64,000 nucleotides of DNA, from the NCBI GenBank assembly GCA_964017155.1, contig OZ024866.1:21176826-21240825 (forward strand). The letters run 5' to 3'. Each line of letters starts with the position of its first letter. The stretch's first letter is position 1. Origin of the DNA: Oasisia sp. SBJ-2009 (taxonomy: Eukaryota; Annelida; Polychaeta; Sabellida; Siboglinidae). The notes under the pieces were generated by a model. It was given only the letters and a program-made list of their open reading frames with translations. It did not search any database and was not told where the DNA came from. Shown piece after piece: positions 9,578 through 23,077 of the stretch. A program made the translations under genes and the position numbers.

Positions 9578-11829
9578 ATGTGTCGCTGTACCTTCACCGG
9601 GCTCAGACACCTGTGAAAAAACAATAAAAGAGCGTTACAGTGTGCACGGTGTCTCACAAAATTGAAAGCAGCAGGCTCAATTCTTACATATGCCCACATT
9701 CCTTCACCCCACTGGCGTCAAAGACGCAAATCCCACCGCGATGCGGTCGAGATTACACTAAAGAAACTGGCATCTGTCGCCAGCATTCGGCTGCGCGGCA
9801 CAGTATTGGCGGCAAACCGGAAGACGCGCCACAACAATACCGTGACGTCACGACAATACGGCAGACGCGCCATTTTCGTTCCTGGCGACGTCAGATTTCA
9901 AGATGGCGACGCCTTTCATCTAAGCAAACTGGGGGGGGGGGCGCTTTCTTCCACTTTTACTTCGTTCTTTCAATGTTTTACTTGCGCTAGCCTATTTCGC
10001 AATAAGGTACACACATAGGACTACAGTTGTATTATGGTACAACGGCCTTTGCGACATTCGGGTACTTTTTATGCACGATGCAAGTCAATGTGCGTGGCGT
10101 ATAACACCGATTAGATTCAACAATGTCAGACTCTCTCCGTTGATTTTTAGATCAAAGATATCAGGCCTGCTGCGTCCGCGCGTATTAAAACCACTACACT
10201 ACCCTACCCGCGCCTCTCGTAATGAAGTTTCAAACGTTGGAGCAATTGAGGTTGGCTTGCATTCTACGAAAGTGCCTAATTCATGTCGGAAATGGAACAG
10301 AATATTCATATTCTTGTTCTCATTCACAGAACACTGTATATGGTGCATACCACTCTTCGATTAGTTGTCTCAATGTCTCAAGCAGCTTTCCACCTATCCC
10401 TAGGCAAATATATGTTTGGACAGTATCTAATTTAACATTCGTACTGCTGAGCTTCAAACTACTACACTCAACGACAGAAGTTCTCTTCGTTGTGTTCGCA
10501 ATCTACTCTCTGCGATCTGGAACTCTAAAACGTGTTAACGGCGACGCCACGAGGGATGTATGCAGGCTGCGCAAAGATGTATCGGAAGCATTATATGCCA
10601 TTCCATGCGATAAAAGACGTTCGTTCGCATACAGGCTAGATTTACTCTGTAGTGTAATACTCTTTGTAGGGTGTACAATGTGTGTAGCTAGCTCAACATC
10701 AATGATTACATGATGCGACCATTGCATTGCCTGTTAGTTGCTTTGTGGTTTCGTTTTCATATTGAACTTGCGACATGACATGTCTGCTCTTTGGTTTCAG
10801 GTCTTCCTATTTGAGTCCGAAGTGTGAGCGACACAGACCCTCTGAGAATGCGACGAGCGAGTAGTGATGAAGCCCACGCATGTCTAGTATATAATTTCGT
10901 AGTTGTCTGGGTAGTTTGGAACAACCTTTGTTTTATCGTGTGCCTCTTCGCCTTCACTGTTATGTCTAGCTTTTGGCGTTACCTGTTTGTCGGCATAGCG
11001 CTCACGACATGGCCAAAGAGCTGGCCTGTTGGCACTGATCACTGTAGCATATGCTATTGTTTCCAAGGCAATGCATCAACATACGCATTCGATCTCCATC
11101 ACTACCTAGATACAAATCTGCGTGCCGAGAAATGTGTGACTGCAATACATATTGGTCTCAAAACATCGAATGATCTCTACACTTGTCTCAGAAGGAACAC
11201 ATGCCAAATGCGTACCCTTCAGTTACACTATTGCAATGAATGAGGCACTTGTGTAGGTTGGCTTTGCATGCTGATTCCTAAGTATGCTGTATCCAGTCGA
11301 GATGAATGCGTTTTGCTGGGTGTCATGACGGTCAAAGAATCATCTACTCAACTGTATTGAGTGGGTGTATGTGTACATGCGAGAATGTGTGTGGCATTCG
11401 CCGCGCCAATGGTGCTTATGCATATCAATGTTACGATACTTTCCGCGGTGCGATCTCGGCCTCTTACACAAGTTTCGTTTCATATGCATTATTTTGCATC
11501 ATATTTTGACATTACGTATCTTGATATACATCATATAGCGTGCAAAATAGCTCGACCAATCGTCTGAGTAAAACGTTTCGATTGTGAGAACTGCAACATC
11601 AAAACTAATGTCCACTCGCACTAGCTGTGATACATATATCGATGTCATGCTATCGTTGATTTGATTCTTCCAGTGATCGGCCTGCATTATCATCTACCTC
11701 AACATATTGTATAAATCAAATAACTTGATAAAAACAACGCTTCACCCACTGTCGAATGACTGTTCCGCGTCGCCAATCTTCACATCATCGGGCCTGGTCG
11801 GTCAGTAATGCTGCCAGAAGTCGTCGGCC
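9578..11829 (+). repeat. Macrosatellite unit 3, type B
   Basis: Type B marks: CACCTGTGAAAA, CAGTATTGGCGG (which removes the first ATGGCGGC motif of the promoter-like region), TTCTACGAAAGTG and CACAGAACACTG. Confidence 0.93.
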
Positions 11830-14075
11830 ATGTGTCGCTGTACCTTCACCGGGCTCAGACACCTGAGAAAAAACAATAAAAGAGCGTTACAGTGTGCACG
11901 GTGTCTCACAAAATTGAAAGCAGCAGGCTCAATTCTTACATATGCCCACATTCCTTCACCCCACTGGCGTCAAAGACGCAAATCCCACCGCGATGCGGTC
12001 GAGATTACACTAAAGAAACTGGCATCTGTCGCCAGCATTCGGCTGCGCGGCACAGTAATGGCGGCAAACCGGAAGACGCGCCACAACAATACCGTGACGT
12101 CACGACAATACGGCAGACGCGCCATTTACGTTCCTGGCGACGTCAGATTTCAAGATGGCGACGCCTTTCATCTAAGCAAACTGGGGGGGGGGGCGCTTTC
12201 TTCCACTTTTACTTCGTTCTTTCAATGTTTTACTTGCGCTAGCCTATTTCGCAATAAGGTACACACATAGGACTACAGTTGTATTATGGTACAACGGCCT
12301 TTGCGACATTCGGGTACTTTTTATGCACGATGCAAGTCAATGTGCGTGGCGTATAACACCGATTAGATTCAACAATGTCAGACTCTCTCCGTTGATTTTT
12401 AGATCAAAGATATCAGGCCTGCTGCGTCCGCGCGTATTAAAACACTACACTACCCTACCCGCGCCTCTCGTAATGAAGTTTCAAACGTTGGAGCAATTGA
12501 GGTTGGCTTGCATTCTACGCAAGTGCCTAATTCATGTCGGAAATGGAACAGAATATTCATATTCTTGTTCTCATTCACAGTACACTGTATATGGTGCATA
12601 CCACTCTTCGATTAGTTGTCTCAATGTCTCAAGCAGCTTTCCACCTATCCCTAGGCAAATATATGTTTGGACAGTATCTAATTTAACATTCGTACTGCTG
12701 AGCTTCAAACTACTACACTCAACGACAGAAGTTCTCTTCGTTGTGTTCGCAATCTACTCTCTGCGATCTGGAACTCTAAAACGTGTTAACGGCGACGCCA
12801 CGAGGGATGTATGCAGGCTGCGCAAAGATGTATCGGAAGCATTATATGCCATTCCATGCGATAAAAGACGTTCGTTCGCATACAGGCTAGATTTACTCTG
12901 TAGTGTAATACTCTTTGTAGGGTGTACAATGTGTGTAGCTAGCTCAACATCAATGATTACATGATGCGACCATTGCATTGCCTGTTAGTTGCTTTGTGGT
13001 TTCGTTTTCATATTGAACTTGCGACATGTCTGCTCTTTGGTTTCAGGTCTTCCTATTTGAGTCCGAAGTGTGAGCGACACAGACCCTCTGAGAATGCGAC
13101 GAGCGAGTAGTGATGAAGCCCACGCATGTCTAGTATATAATTTCGTAGTTGTCTGGGTAGTTTGGAACAACCTTTGTTTTATCGTGTGCCTCTTCGCCTT
13201 CACTGTTATGTCTAGCTTTTGGCGTTACCTGTTTGTCGGCATAGCGCTCACGACATGGCCAAAGAGCTGGCCTGTTGGCACTGATCACTGTAGCATATGC
13301 TATTGTTTCCAAGGCAATGCATCAACATACGCATTCGATCTCCATCACTACCTAGATACAAATCTGCGTGCCGAGAAATGTGTGACTGCAATACATATTG
13401 GTCTCAAAACATCGAATGATCTCTACACTTGTCTCAGAAGGAACACATGCCAAATGCGTACCCTTCAGTTACACTATTGCAATGAATGAGGCACTTGTGT
13501 AGGTTGGCTTTGCATGCTGATTCCTAAGTATGCTGTATCCAGTCGAGATGAATGCGTTTTGCTGGGTGTCATGACGGTCAAAGAATCATCTACTCAACTG
13601 TATTGAGTGGGTGTATGTGTACATGCGAGAATGTGTGTGGCATTCGCCGCGCCAATGGTGCTTATGCATATCAATGTTACGATACTTTCCGCGGTGCGAT
13701 CTCGGCCTCTTACACAAGTTTCGTTTCATATGCATTATTTTGCATCTAATTTTGACATTATTTATCTTGATATACATCATATAGCGTGCAAAATAGCTCG
13801 ACCAATCGTCTGAGTAAAACGTTTCGATTGTGAGAACTGCAACATCAAAACTAATGTCCACTCGCACTAGCTGTGATACATATATCGATGTCATGCTATC
13901 GTTGATTTGATTCTTCCAGTGATCGGCCTACATTATCGTCTACCTCAACATATTGTATAAATCAAATAACTTGATAAAAACAACGCTTCACCCACTGTCG
14001 AATGACTGTTCCGCGTCGCCAATCTTCACATCATCGGGCCTGGTCGGTCAGTAATGCTGCCAGAAGTCGTCGGCC
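11830..14075 (+). repeat. Macrosatellite unit 4, type C
   Basis: Type C marks: GCCATTTACGTTCC and a one-base deletion in TAAAACACTAC. Private changes at 13746-13763 (CTAATTTTGACATTATTTATC). Confidence 0.93.
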
Positions 14076-16320
14076 ATGTGTCGCTGTATCTTCACCGGGC
14101 TCAGACACCTGAGAAAAAACAATAAAAGAGCGTTACAGTGTGCACGGTGTCTAACAAAATTGAAAGCAGCAGGCTCAATTCTTACATATGCCCACATTCC
14201 TTCACCCCACTGGCGTCAAAGACGCAAATCCCACCGCGATGCGGTCGAGATTACACTAAAGAAACTGGCATCTGTCGCCAGCATTCGGCTGCGCGGCACA
14301 GTAATGGCGGCAAACCGGAAGACGCGCCACAACAATACCGTGACGTCACGACAATACGGCAGACGCGCCATTTTCGTTCCTGGCGACGTCAGATTTCAAG
14401 ATGGCGACGCCTTTCATCTAAGCAAACTGGGGGGGGGGGCGCTTTCTTCCACTTTTACTTCGTTCTTTCAATGTTTTACTTGCGCTAGCCTATTTCGCAA
14501 TAAGGTACACACATAGGACTACAGTTGTATTATGGTACAACGGCCTTTGCGACATTCGGGTACTTTTTATGCACGATGCAAGTCAATGTGCGTGGCGTAT
14601 AACACCGATTAGATTCAACAATGTCAGACTCTCTCCGTTGATTTTTAGATCAAAGATATCAGGCCTGTTGCGTCCGCGCGTATTAAAACCACTACACTAC
14701 CCTACCCGCGCCTCTCGTAATGAAGTTTCAAACGTTGGAGCAATTGAGGTTGGCTTGCATTCTACGCAAGTGCCTAATTCATGTCAGAAATGGAACAGAA
14801 TATTCATATTCTTGTTCTCATTCACAGTACACTGTATATGGTGCATACCACTCTTCGATTAGTTGTCTCAATGTCTCAAGCAGCTTTCCACCTATCCCTA
14901 GGCAAATATATGTTTGGACAGTATCTAATTTAACATTCGTACTGCTGAGCTTCAAACTACTACACTCAACGACAGAAGTTCTCTTCGTTGTGTTCGCAAT
15001 CTACTCTCTGCGATCTGGAACTCTAAAACGTGTTAACGGCGACGCCACGAGGGATGTATGCAGGCTGCGCAAAGATGTATCGGAAGCATTATATGCCATT
15101 CCATGCGATAAAAGACGTTCGTTCGCATACAGGCTAGATTTACTCTGTAGTGTAATACTCTTTGTAGGGTGTACAATGTGTGTAGCTAGCTCAACATCAA
15201 TGATTACATGATGCGACCATTGCATTGGCTGTTAGTTGCTTTGTGGTTTCGTTTTCATATTGAACTTGCGACATGACATGTCTGCTCTTTGGTTTCAGGT
15301 CTTCCTATTTGAGTCCGAAGTGTGAGCGACACAGACCCTCTGAGAATGCGACGAGCGAGTAGTGATGAAGCCCACGCATGTCTAGTATATAATTTCGTAG
15401 TTGTCTGGGTAGTTTGGAACAACCTTTGTTTTATCGTGTGCCTCTTCGCCTTCACTGTTATGTCTAGCTTTTGGCGTTACCTGTTTGTCGGCATAGCGCT
15501 CACGACATGGCCAAAGAGCTGGCCTGTTGGCACTGATCACTGTAGCATATGCTATTGTTTCCAAGGCAATGTATCAACATATACATTCGATCTCCGTCAC
15601 TACCTAGATACAAATCTGCGTGCCGAGAAATGTGTGACTGCAATACATATTGGTCTCAAAACATCGAATGATCTCTACACTTGTCTCAGAAGGAACACAT
15701 GCCAAATGCGTACCCTTCAGTTACACTATTGCAATGAATGAGGCACTTGTGCCTTTGCATGCTGATTCCTAAGTATGCTGTATCCAGTCGAGATGAATGC
15801 GTTTTGCTGGGTGTCATGACGGTCAAAGAATCATCTACTCAACTGTATTGAGTGGGTGTATGTGTACATGCGAGAATGTGTGTGGCATTCGCCGCGCCAA
15901 TGGTGCTTATGCATATCAATGTTACGATACTTTCCGCGGTGCGATCTCGGCCTCTTACACAAGTTTCGTTTCATATGCATTATTTTGCATCATATTTTGA
16001 CATTACGTAGCTTGATATACATCATATAGCGTGCAAAATAGCTCGATCAATCGTCTGAGTAAAACGTTTCGATTGTGAGAACTGCAACATCAAAACTAAT
16101 GTCCACTCGCACTAGCTGTGATACATATATCGATGTCATGCTATCGTTGATTTGATTCTTCCAGTGATCGGCCTACATTATCATCTACCTCAACATATTG
16201 TATAAATCAAATAACTTGATAAAAACAACGCTTCACCCATTGTCGAATGACTGTTCCGCGTCGCCAATCTTCACATCATCGGGCCTGGTCGGTCAGTAAT
16301 GCTGCCAGAAGTCGTCGGCC
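14076..16320 (+). repeat. Macrosatellite unit 5, type A'
   Basis: All type A marks, but with CATCTAAG instead of GATCTAAG before the 11-G run. Confidence 0.93.
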
Positions 16321-18572
16321 ATGTGTCGCTGTACCTTCACCGGGCTCAGACACCTGAGAAAAAACAATAAAAGAGCGTTACAGTGTGCACGGTGTCTCAC
16401 AAAATTGAAAGCAGCAGGCTCAATTCTTACATATGCCCACATTCCTTCACCCCACTGGCGTCAAAGACGCAAATCCCACCGCGATGCGGTCGAGATTACA
16501 CTAAAGAAACTGGCATCTGTCGCCAGCATTCGGCTGCGCGGCACAGTATTGGCGGCAAACCGGAAGACGCGCCACAACAATACCGTGACGTCACGACAAT
16601 ACGGCAGACGCGCCATTTTCGTTCCTGGCGACGTCAGATTTCAAGATGGCGACGCCTTTCATCTAAGCAAACTGGGGGGGGGGGCGCTTTCTTCCACTTT
16701 TACTTCGTTCTTTCAATGTTTTACTTGCGCTAGCCTATTTCGCAATAAGGTACACACATAGGACTACAGTTGTATTATGGTACAACGGCCTTTGCGACAT
16801 TCGGGTACTTTTTATGCACGATGCAAGTCAATGTGCGTGGCGTATAACACCGATTAGATTCAACAATGTCAGACTCTCTCCGTTGATTTTTAGATCAAAG
16901 ATATCAGGCCTGCTGCGTCCGCGCGTATTAAAACCACTACACTACCCTACCCGCGCCTCTCGTAATGAAGTTTCAAACGTTGGAGCAATTGAGGTTGGCT
17001 TGCATTCTACGAAAGTGCCTAATTCATGTCGGAAATGGAACAGAATATTCATATTCTTGTTCTCATTCACAGAACACTGTATATGGTGCATACCACTCTT
17101 CGATTAGTTGTCTCAATGTCTCAAGCAGCTTTCCACCTATCCCTAGGCAAATATATGTTTGGACAGTATCTAATTTAACATTCGTACTGCTGAGCTTCAA
17201 ACTACTACACTCAACGACAGAAGTTCTCTTCGTTGTGTTCGCAATCTACTCTCTGCGATCTGGAACTCTAAAACGTGTTAACGGCGACGCCACGAGGGAT
17301 GTATGCAGGCTGCGCAAAGATGTATCGGAAGCATTATATGCCATTCCATGCGATAAAAGACGTTCGTTCGCATACAGGCTAGATTTACTCTGTAGTGTAA
17401 TACTCTTTGTAGGGTGTACAATGTGTGTAGCTAGCTCAACATCAATGATTACATGATGCGACCATTGCATTGCCTGTTAGTTGCTTTGTGGTTTCGTTTT
17501 CATATTGAACTTGCGACATGACATGTCTGCTCTTTGGTTTCAGGTCTTCCTATTTGAGTCCGAAGTGTGAGCGACACAGACCCTCTGAGAATGCGACGAG
17601 CGAGTAGTGATGAAGCCCACGCATGTCTAGTATATAATTTCGTAGTTGTCTGGGTAGTTTGGAACAACCTTTGTTTTATCGTGTGCCTCTTCGCCTTCAC
17701 TGTTATGTCTAGCTTTTGGCGTTACCTGTTTGTCGGCATAGCGCTCACGACATGGCCAAAGAGCTGGCCTGTTGGCACTGATCACTGTAGCATATGCTAT
17801 TGTTTCCAAGGCAATGCATCAACATACGCATTCGATCTCCATCACTACCTAGATACAAATCTGCGTGCCGAGAAATGTGTGACTGCAATACATATTGGTC
17901 TCAAAACATCGAATGATCTCTACACTTGTCTCAGAAGGAACACATGCCAAATGCGTACCCTTCAGTTACACTATTGCAATGAATGAGGCACTTGTGTAGG
18001 TTGGCTTTGCATGCTGATTCCTAAGTATGCTGTATCCAGTCGAGATGAATGCGTTTTGCTGGGTGTCATGACGGTCAAAGAATCATCTACTCAACTGTAT
18101 TGAGTGGGTGTATGTGTACATGCGAGAATGTGTGTGGCATTCGCCGCGCCAATGGTGCTTATGCATATCAATGTTACGATACTTTCCGCGGTGCGATCTC
18201 GGCCTCTTACACAAGTTTCGTTTCATATGCATTATTTTGCATCATATTTTGACATTACGTATCTTGATATACATCATATAGCGTGCAAAATAGCTCGACC
18301 AATCGTCTGAGTAAAACGTTTCGATTGTGAGAACTGCAACATCAAAACTAATGTCCACTCGCACTAGCTGTGATACATATATCGATGTCATGCTATCGTT
18401 GATTTGATTCTTCCAGTGATCGGCCTGCATTATCATCTACCTCAACATATTGTATAAATCAAATAACTTGATAAAAACAACGCTTCACCCACTGTCGAAT
18501 GACTGTTCCGCGTCGCCAATCTTCACATCATCGGGCCTGGTCGGTCAGTAATGCTGCCAGAAGTCGTCGGCC
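16321..18572 (+). repeat. Macrosatellite unit 6, type B'
   Basis: All type B marks except that CACCTGAGAAAA is restored. Offset from unit 3 is 6743 bp. Confidence 0.93.
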
Positions 18573-20825
18573 ATGTGTCGCTGTACCTTCACCGGGCTCA
18601 GACACCTGAGAAAAAACAATAAAAGAGCGTTACAGTGTGCACGGTGTCTCACAAAATTGAAAGCAGCAGGCTCAATTCTTACATATGCCCACATTCCTTC
18701 ACCCCACTGGCGTCAAAGACGCAAATCCCACCGCGATGCGGTCGAGATTACACTAAAGAAACTGGCATCTGTCGCCAGCATTCGGCTGCGCGGCACAGTA
18801 ATGGCGGCAAACCGGAAGACGCGCCACAACAATACCGTGACGTCACGACAATACGGCAGACGCGCCATTTACGTTCCTGGCGACGTCAGATTTCAAGATG
18901 GCGACGCCTTTCATCTAAGCAAACTGGGGGGGGGGGCGCTTTCTTCCACTTTTACTTCGTTCTTTCAATGTTTTACTTGCGCTAGCCTATTTCGCAATAA
19001 GGTACACACATAGGACTACAGTTGTATTATGGTACAACGGCCTTTGCGACATTCGGGTACTTTTTATGCACGATGCAAGTCAATGTGCGTGGCGTATAAC
19101 ACCGATTAGATTCAACAATGTCAGACTCTCTCCGTTGATTTTTAGATCAAAGATATCAGGCCTGCTGCGTCCGCGCGTATTAAAACACTACACTACCCTA
19201 CCCGCGCCTCTCGTAATGAAGTTTCAAACGTTGGAGCAATTGAGGTTGGCTTGCATTCTACGCAAGTGCCTAATTCATGTCGGAAATGGAACAGAATATT
19301 CATATTCTTGTTCTCATTCACAGTACACTGTATATGGTGCATACCACTCTTCGATTAGTTGTCTCAATGTCTCAAGCAGCTTTCCACCTATCCCTAGGCA
19401 AATATATGTTTGGACAGTATCTAATTTAACATTCGTACTGCTGAGCTTCAAACTACTACACTCAACGACAGAAGTTCTCTTCGTTGTGTTCGCAATCTAC
19501 TCTCTGCGATCTGGAACTCTAAAACGTGTTAACGGCGACGCCACGAGGGATGTATGCAGGCTGCGCAAAGATGTATCGGAAGCATTATATGCCATTCCAT
19601 GCGATAAAAGACGTTCGTTCGCATACAGGCTAGATTTACTCTGTAGTGTAATACTCTTTGTAGGGTGTACAATGTGTGTAGCTAGCTCAACATCAATGAT
19701 TACATGATGCGACCATTGCATTGCCTGTTAGTTGCTTTGTGGTTTCGTTTTCATATTGAACTTGCGACATGACATGTCTGCTCTTTGGTTTCAGGTCTTC
19801 CTATTTGAGTCCGAAGTGTGAGCGACACAGACCCTCTGAGAATGCGACGAGCGAGTAGTGATGAAGCCCACGCATGTCTAGTATATAATTTCGTAGTTGT
19901 CTGGGTAGTTTGGAACAACCTTTGTTTTATCGTGTGCCTCTTCGCCTTCACTGTTATGTCTAGCTTTTGGCGTTACCTGTTTGTCGGCATAGCGCTCACG
20001 ACATGGCCAAAGAGCTGGCCTGTTGGCACTGATCACTGTAGCATATGCTATTGTTGCCAAGGCAATGCATCAACATACGCATTCGATCTCCATCACTACC
20101 TAGATACAAATCTGCGTGCCGAGAAATGTGTGACTGCAATACATATTGGTCTCAAAACATCGAATGATCTCTACACTTGTCTCAGAAGGAACACATGCCA
20201 AATGCGTACCCTTCAGTTACACTATTGCAATGAATGAGGCACTTGTGTAGGTTGTCTTTGCATGCTGATTCCTAAGTATGCTGTATCCAGTCGAGATGAA
20301 TGCGTTTTGCTGGGTGTCATGACGGTCAAAGAATCATCTACTCAACTGTATTGAGTGGGTGTATGTGTACACGCGAGAATGTGTGTGGCATTCGCCGCGC
20401 CAATGGTGCTTATATATATATCAATGTTACGATACTTTCCGCGGTGCGATCTCGGCCTCTTACACAAGTTTCGTTTCATATGCATTATTTTGCATCATAT
20501 TTTGACATTACGTATCTTGATATACATCATATAGCGTGCAAAATAGCTCGACCAATCGTCTGAGTAAAACGTTTCGATTGTGAGAACTGCAACATCAAAA
20601 CTAATGTCCACTCGCACTAGCTGTGATACATATATCGATGTCATGCTATCGTTGATTTGATTCTTCCAGTGATCGGCCTGCATTATCATCTACCTCAACA
20701 TATTGTATAAATCAAATAACTTGATAAAAACAACGCTTCACCCACTGTCGAATGACTGTTCCGCGTCGCCAATCTTCACATCATCGGGTCTGGTCGGTCA
20801 GTAATGCTGCCAGAAGTCGTCGGCC
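18573..20825 (+). repeat. Macrosatellite unit 7, type C'
   Basis: Type C marks plus TTGTTGCCAAGG near 20051 and a short TATATATATAT expansion near 20411. Confidence 0.93.
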
Positions 20826-23077
20826 ATGTGTCGCTGTACCTTCACCGGGCTCAGACACCTGAGAAAAAACAATAAAAGAGCGTTACAGTGTGCACGGTGT
20901 CTCACAAAATTGAAAGCAGCAGGCTCAATTCTTACATATGCCCACATTCCTTCACCCCACTGGCGTCAAAGACGCAAATCCCACCGCGATGCGGTCGAGA
21001 TTACACTAAAGAAACTGGCATCTGTCGCCAGCATTCGGCTGCGCGGCACAGTAATGGCGGCAAACCGGAAGACGCGCCACAACAATACCGTGACGTCACG
21101 ACAATACGGCAGACGCGCCATTTTCGTTCCTGGCGACGTCAGATTTCAAGATGGCGACGCCTTTCATCTAAGCAAACTGGGGGGGGGGGCGCTTTCTTCC
21201 ACTTTTACTTCGTTCTTTCAATGTTTTACTTGCGCTAGCCTATTTCGCAATAAGGTACACACATAGGACTACACTTGTATTATGGTACAACGGCCTTTGC
21301 GACATTCGGGTACTTTTTATGCACGATGCAAGTCATTGTGCGTGGCGTATAACACCGATTAGATTCAACAATGTCAGACTCTCTCCGTTGATTTTTAGAC
21401 CAAAGATATCAGGCCTGCTGCGTCCGCGCGTATTAAAACCACTACACTACCCTACCCGCGCCTCTCGTAATGAAGTTTCAAACGTTGGAGCAATTGAGGT
21501 TGGCTTGCATTCTACGCAAGTGCCTAATTCATGTCGGAAATGGAACAGAATATTCATATTCTTGTTCTCATTCACAGTACACTGTATATGGTGCATACCA
21601 CTCTTCGATTAGTTGTCTCAATGTCTCAAGCAGCTTTCCACCTATGCCTAGGCAAATAGATGTTTGGACAGTATCTAATTTAACATTCGTACTGCTGAGC
21701 TTCAAACTACTACACTCAACGACAGAAGTTCCCTTCATTGTGTTCGCAATCTACTCTCTGCGATCTGGAACTCTAAAACGTGTTAACGGCGACGCCACGA
21801 GGGATGTATGCAGGCTGCGCAAATATGTATCGGAAGCATTATATGCCATTCCATGCGATAAAAGACGTTTGTTCGCATACAGGCTAGATTTACTCTGTAG
21901 TGTAATACTCTTTGTAGGGTGTACAATGTGTGTAGCTAGCTCAACATCAATGATTACATGATGCGACCATTGCATTGCCTGTTAGTTGCTTTGTGGTTTC
22001 GTTTTCATATTGAACTTGCGACATGACATGTCTGCTCTTTGGTTTCAGGTCTTCCTATTTGAGTCCGAAGTGTGAGCGACACAGACCCTCTGAGAATGCG
22101 ACGAGCGAGTAGTGATGAAGCCCACGCATGTCTAGTATATAATTTCGTAGTTGTCTGGGTAGTTTGGAACAACCTTTGTTTTATCGTGTGCCTCTTCGCC
22201 TTCACTGTTATGTCTAGCTTTTGGCGTTACCTGTTTGTCGGCATAGCGCTCACGACATGGCCAAAGAGCTGGCCTGTTGGCACTGATCACTGTAGCATAT
22301 GCTATTGTTTCCAAGGCAATGTATCAACATATGCATTCGATCTCCGTCACTATCTAGATACAAATCTGCGTGCCGAGAAATGTGTGACTGCAATACATAT
22401 TGGTCTCAAAACATCGAATGATCTCTACACTTGTCTCAGAAGGAACACATGCCAAATGCGTACCCTTCAGTTACACTATTGCAATGAATGAGGCACTTGT
22501 GTAGGTTGCCTTTGCATGCTGATTCCTAAGTATGCTGTATCCAGTCGAGATGAATGCGTTTTGCTGGGTGTCATGACGGTCAAAGAATCATCTACTCAAC
22601 TGTATTGAGGGGGTGTATGTGTACATGCGAGAATGTGTGTGGCATTCGCCGCGCCAATGGTGCTTATGCATATCAATGTTACGATACTTTCCGCGGTGCG
22701 ATCTCGGCCTCTTACACACGTTTCGTTTCATATGCATTATTTTGCATCATATTTTGACATTACGTATCTTGATATACATCATATAGCGTGCAAAATAGCT
22801 CGATCAATCGTCTGAGTAAAACGTTTCGATTGTGAGAACTGCAACATCAAAACTAATGTCTACTCGCACTAGCTGTGATACATATATCGATGTCATGCTA
22901 TCGTTGATTTGATTCTTCCAGTGATCGGCCTACATTATCATCTGCCTCAACATATTGTATAAATCAAATAACTTGATAAAAACAACGCTTCACCCACTGT
23001 CGAATGACTGTTCCGCGTCGCCAATCTTCACATCATCGGGCCTGGTCGGTCAGTAATGCTGCCAGAAGTCGTCGGCC
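20826..23077 (+). repeat. Macrosatellite unit 8, type D
   Basis: Type D marks: AAGTCATTGTGCG, GCGCAAATATGTATC, AAGACGTTTGTTCG and TTGAGGGGGTG near the end. Confidence 0.93.
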
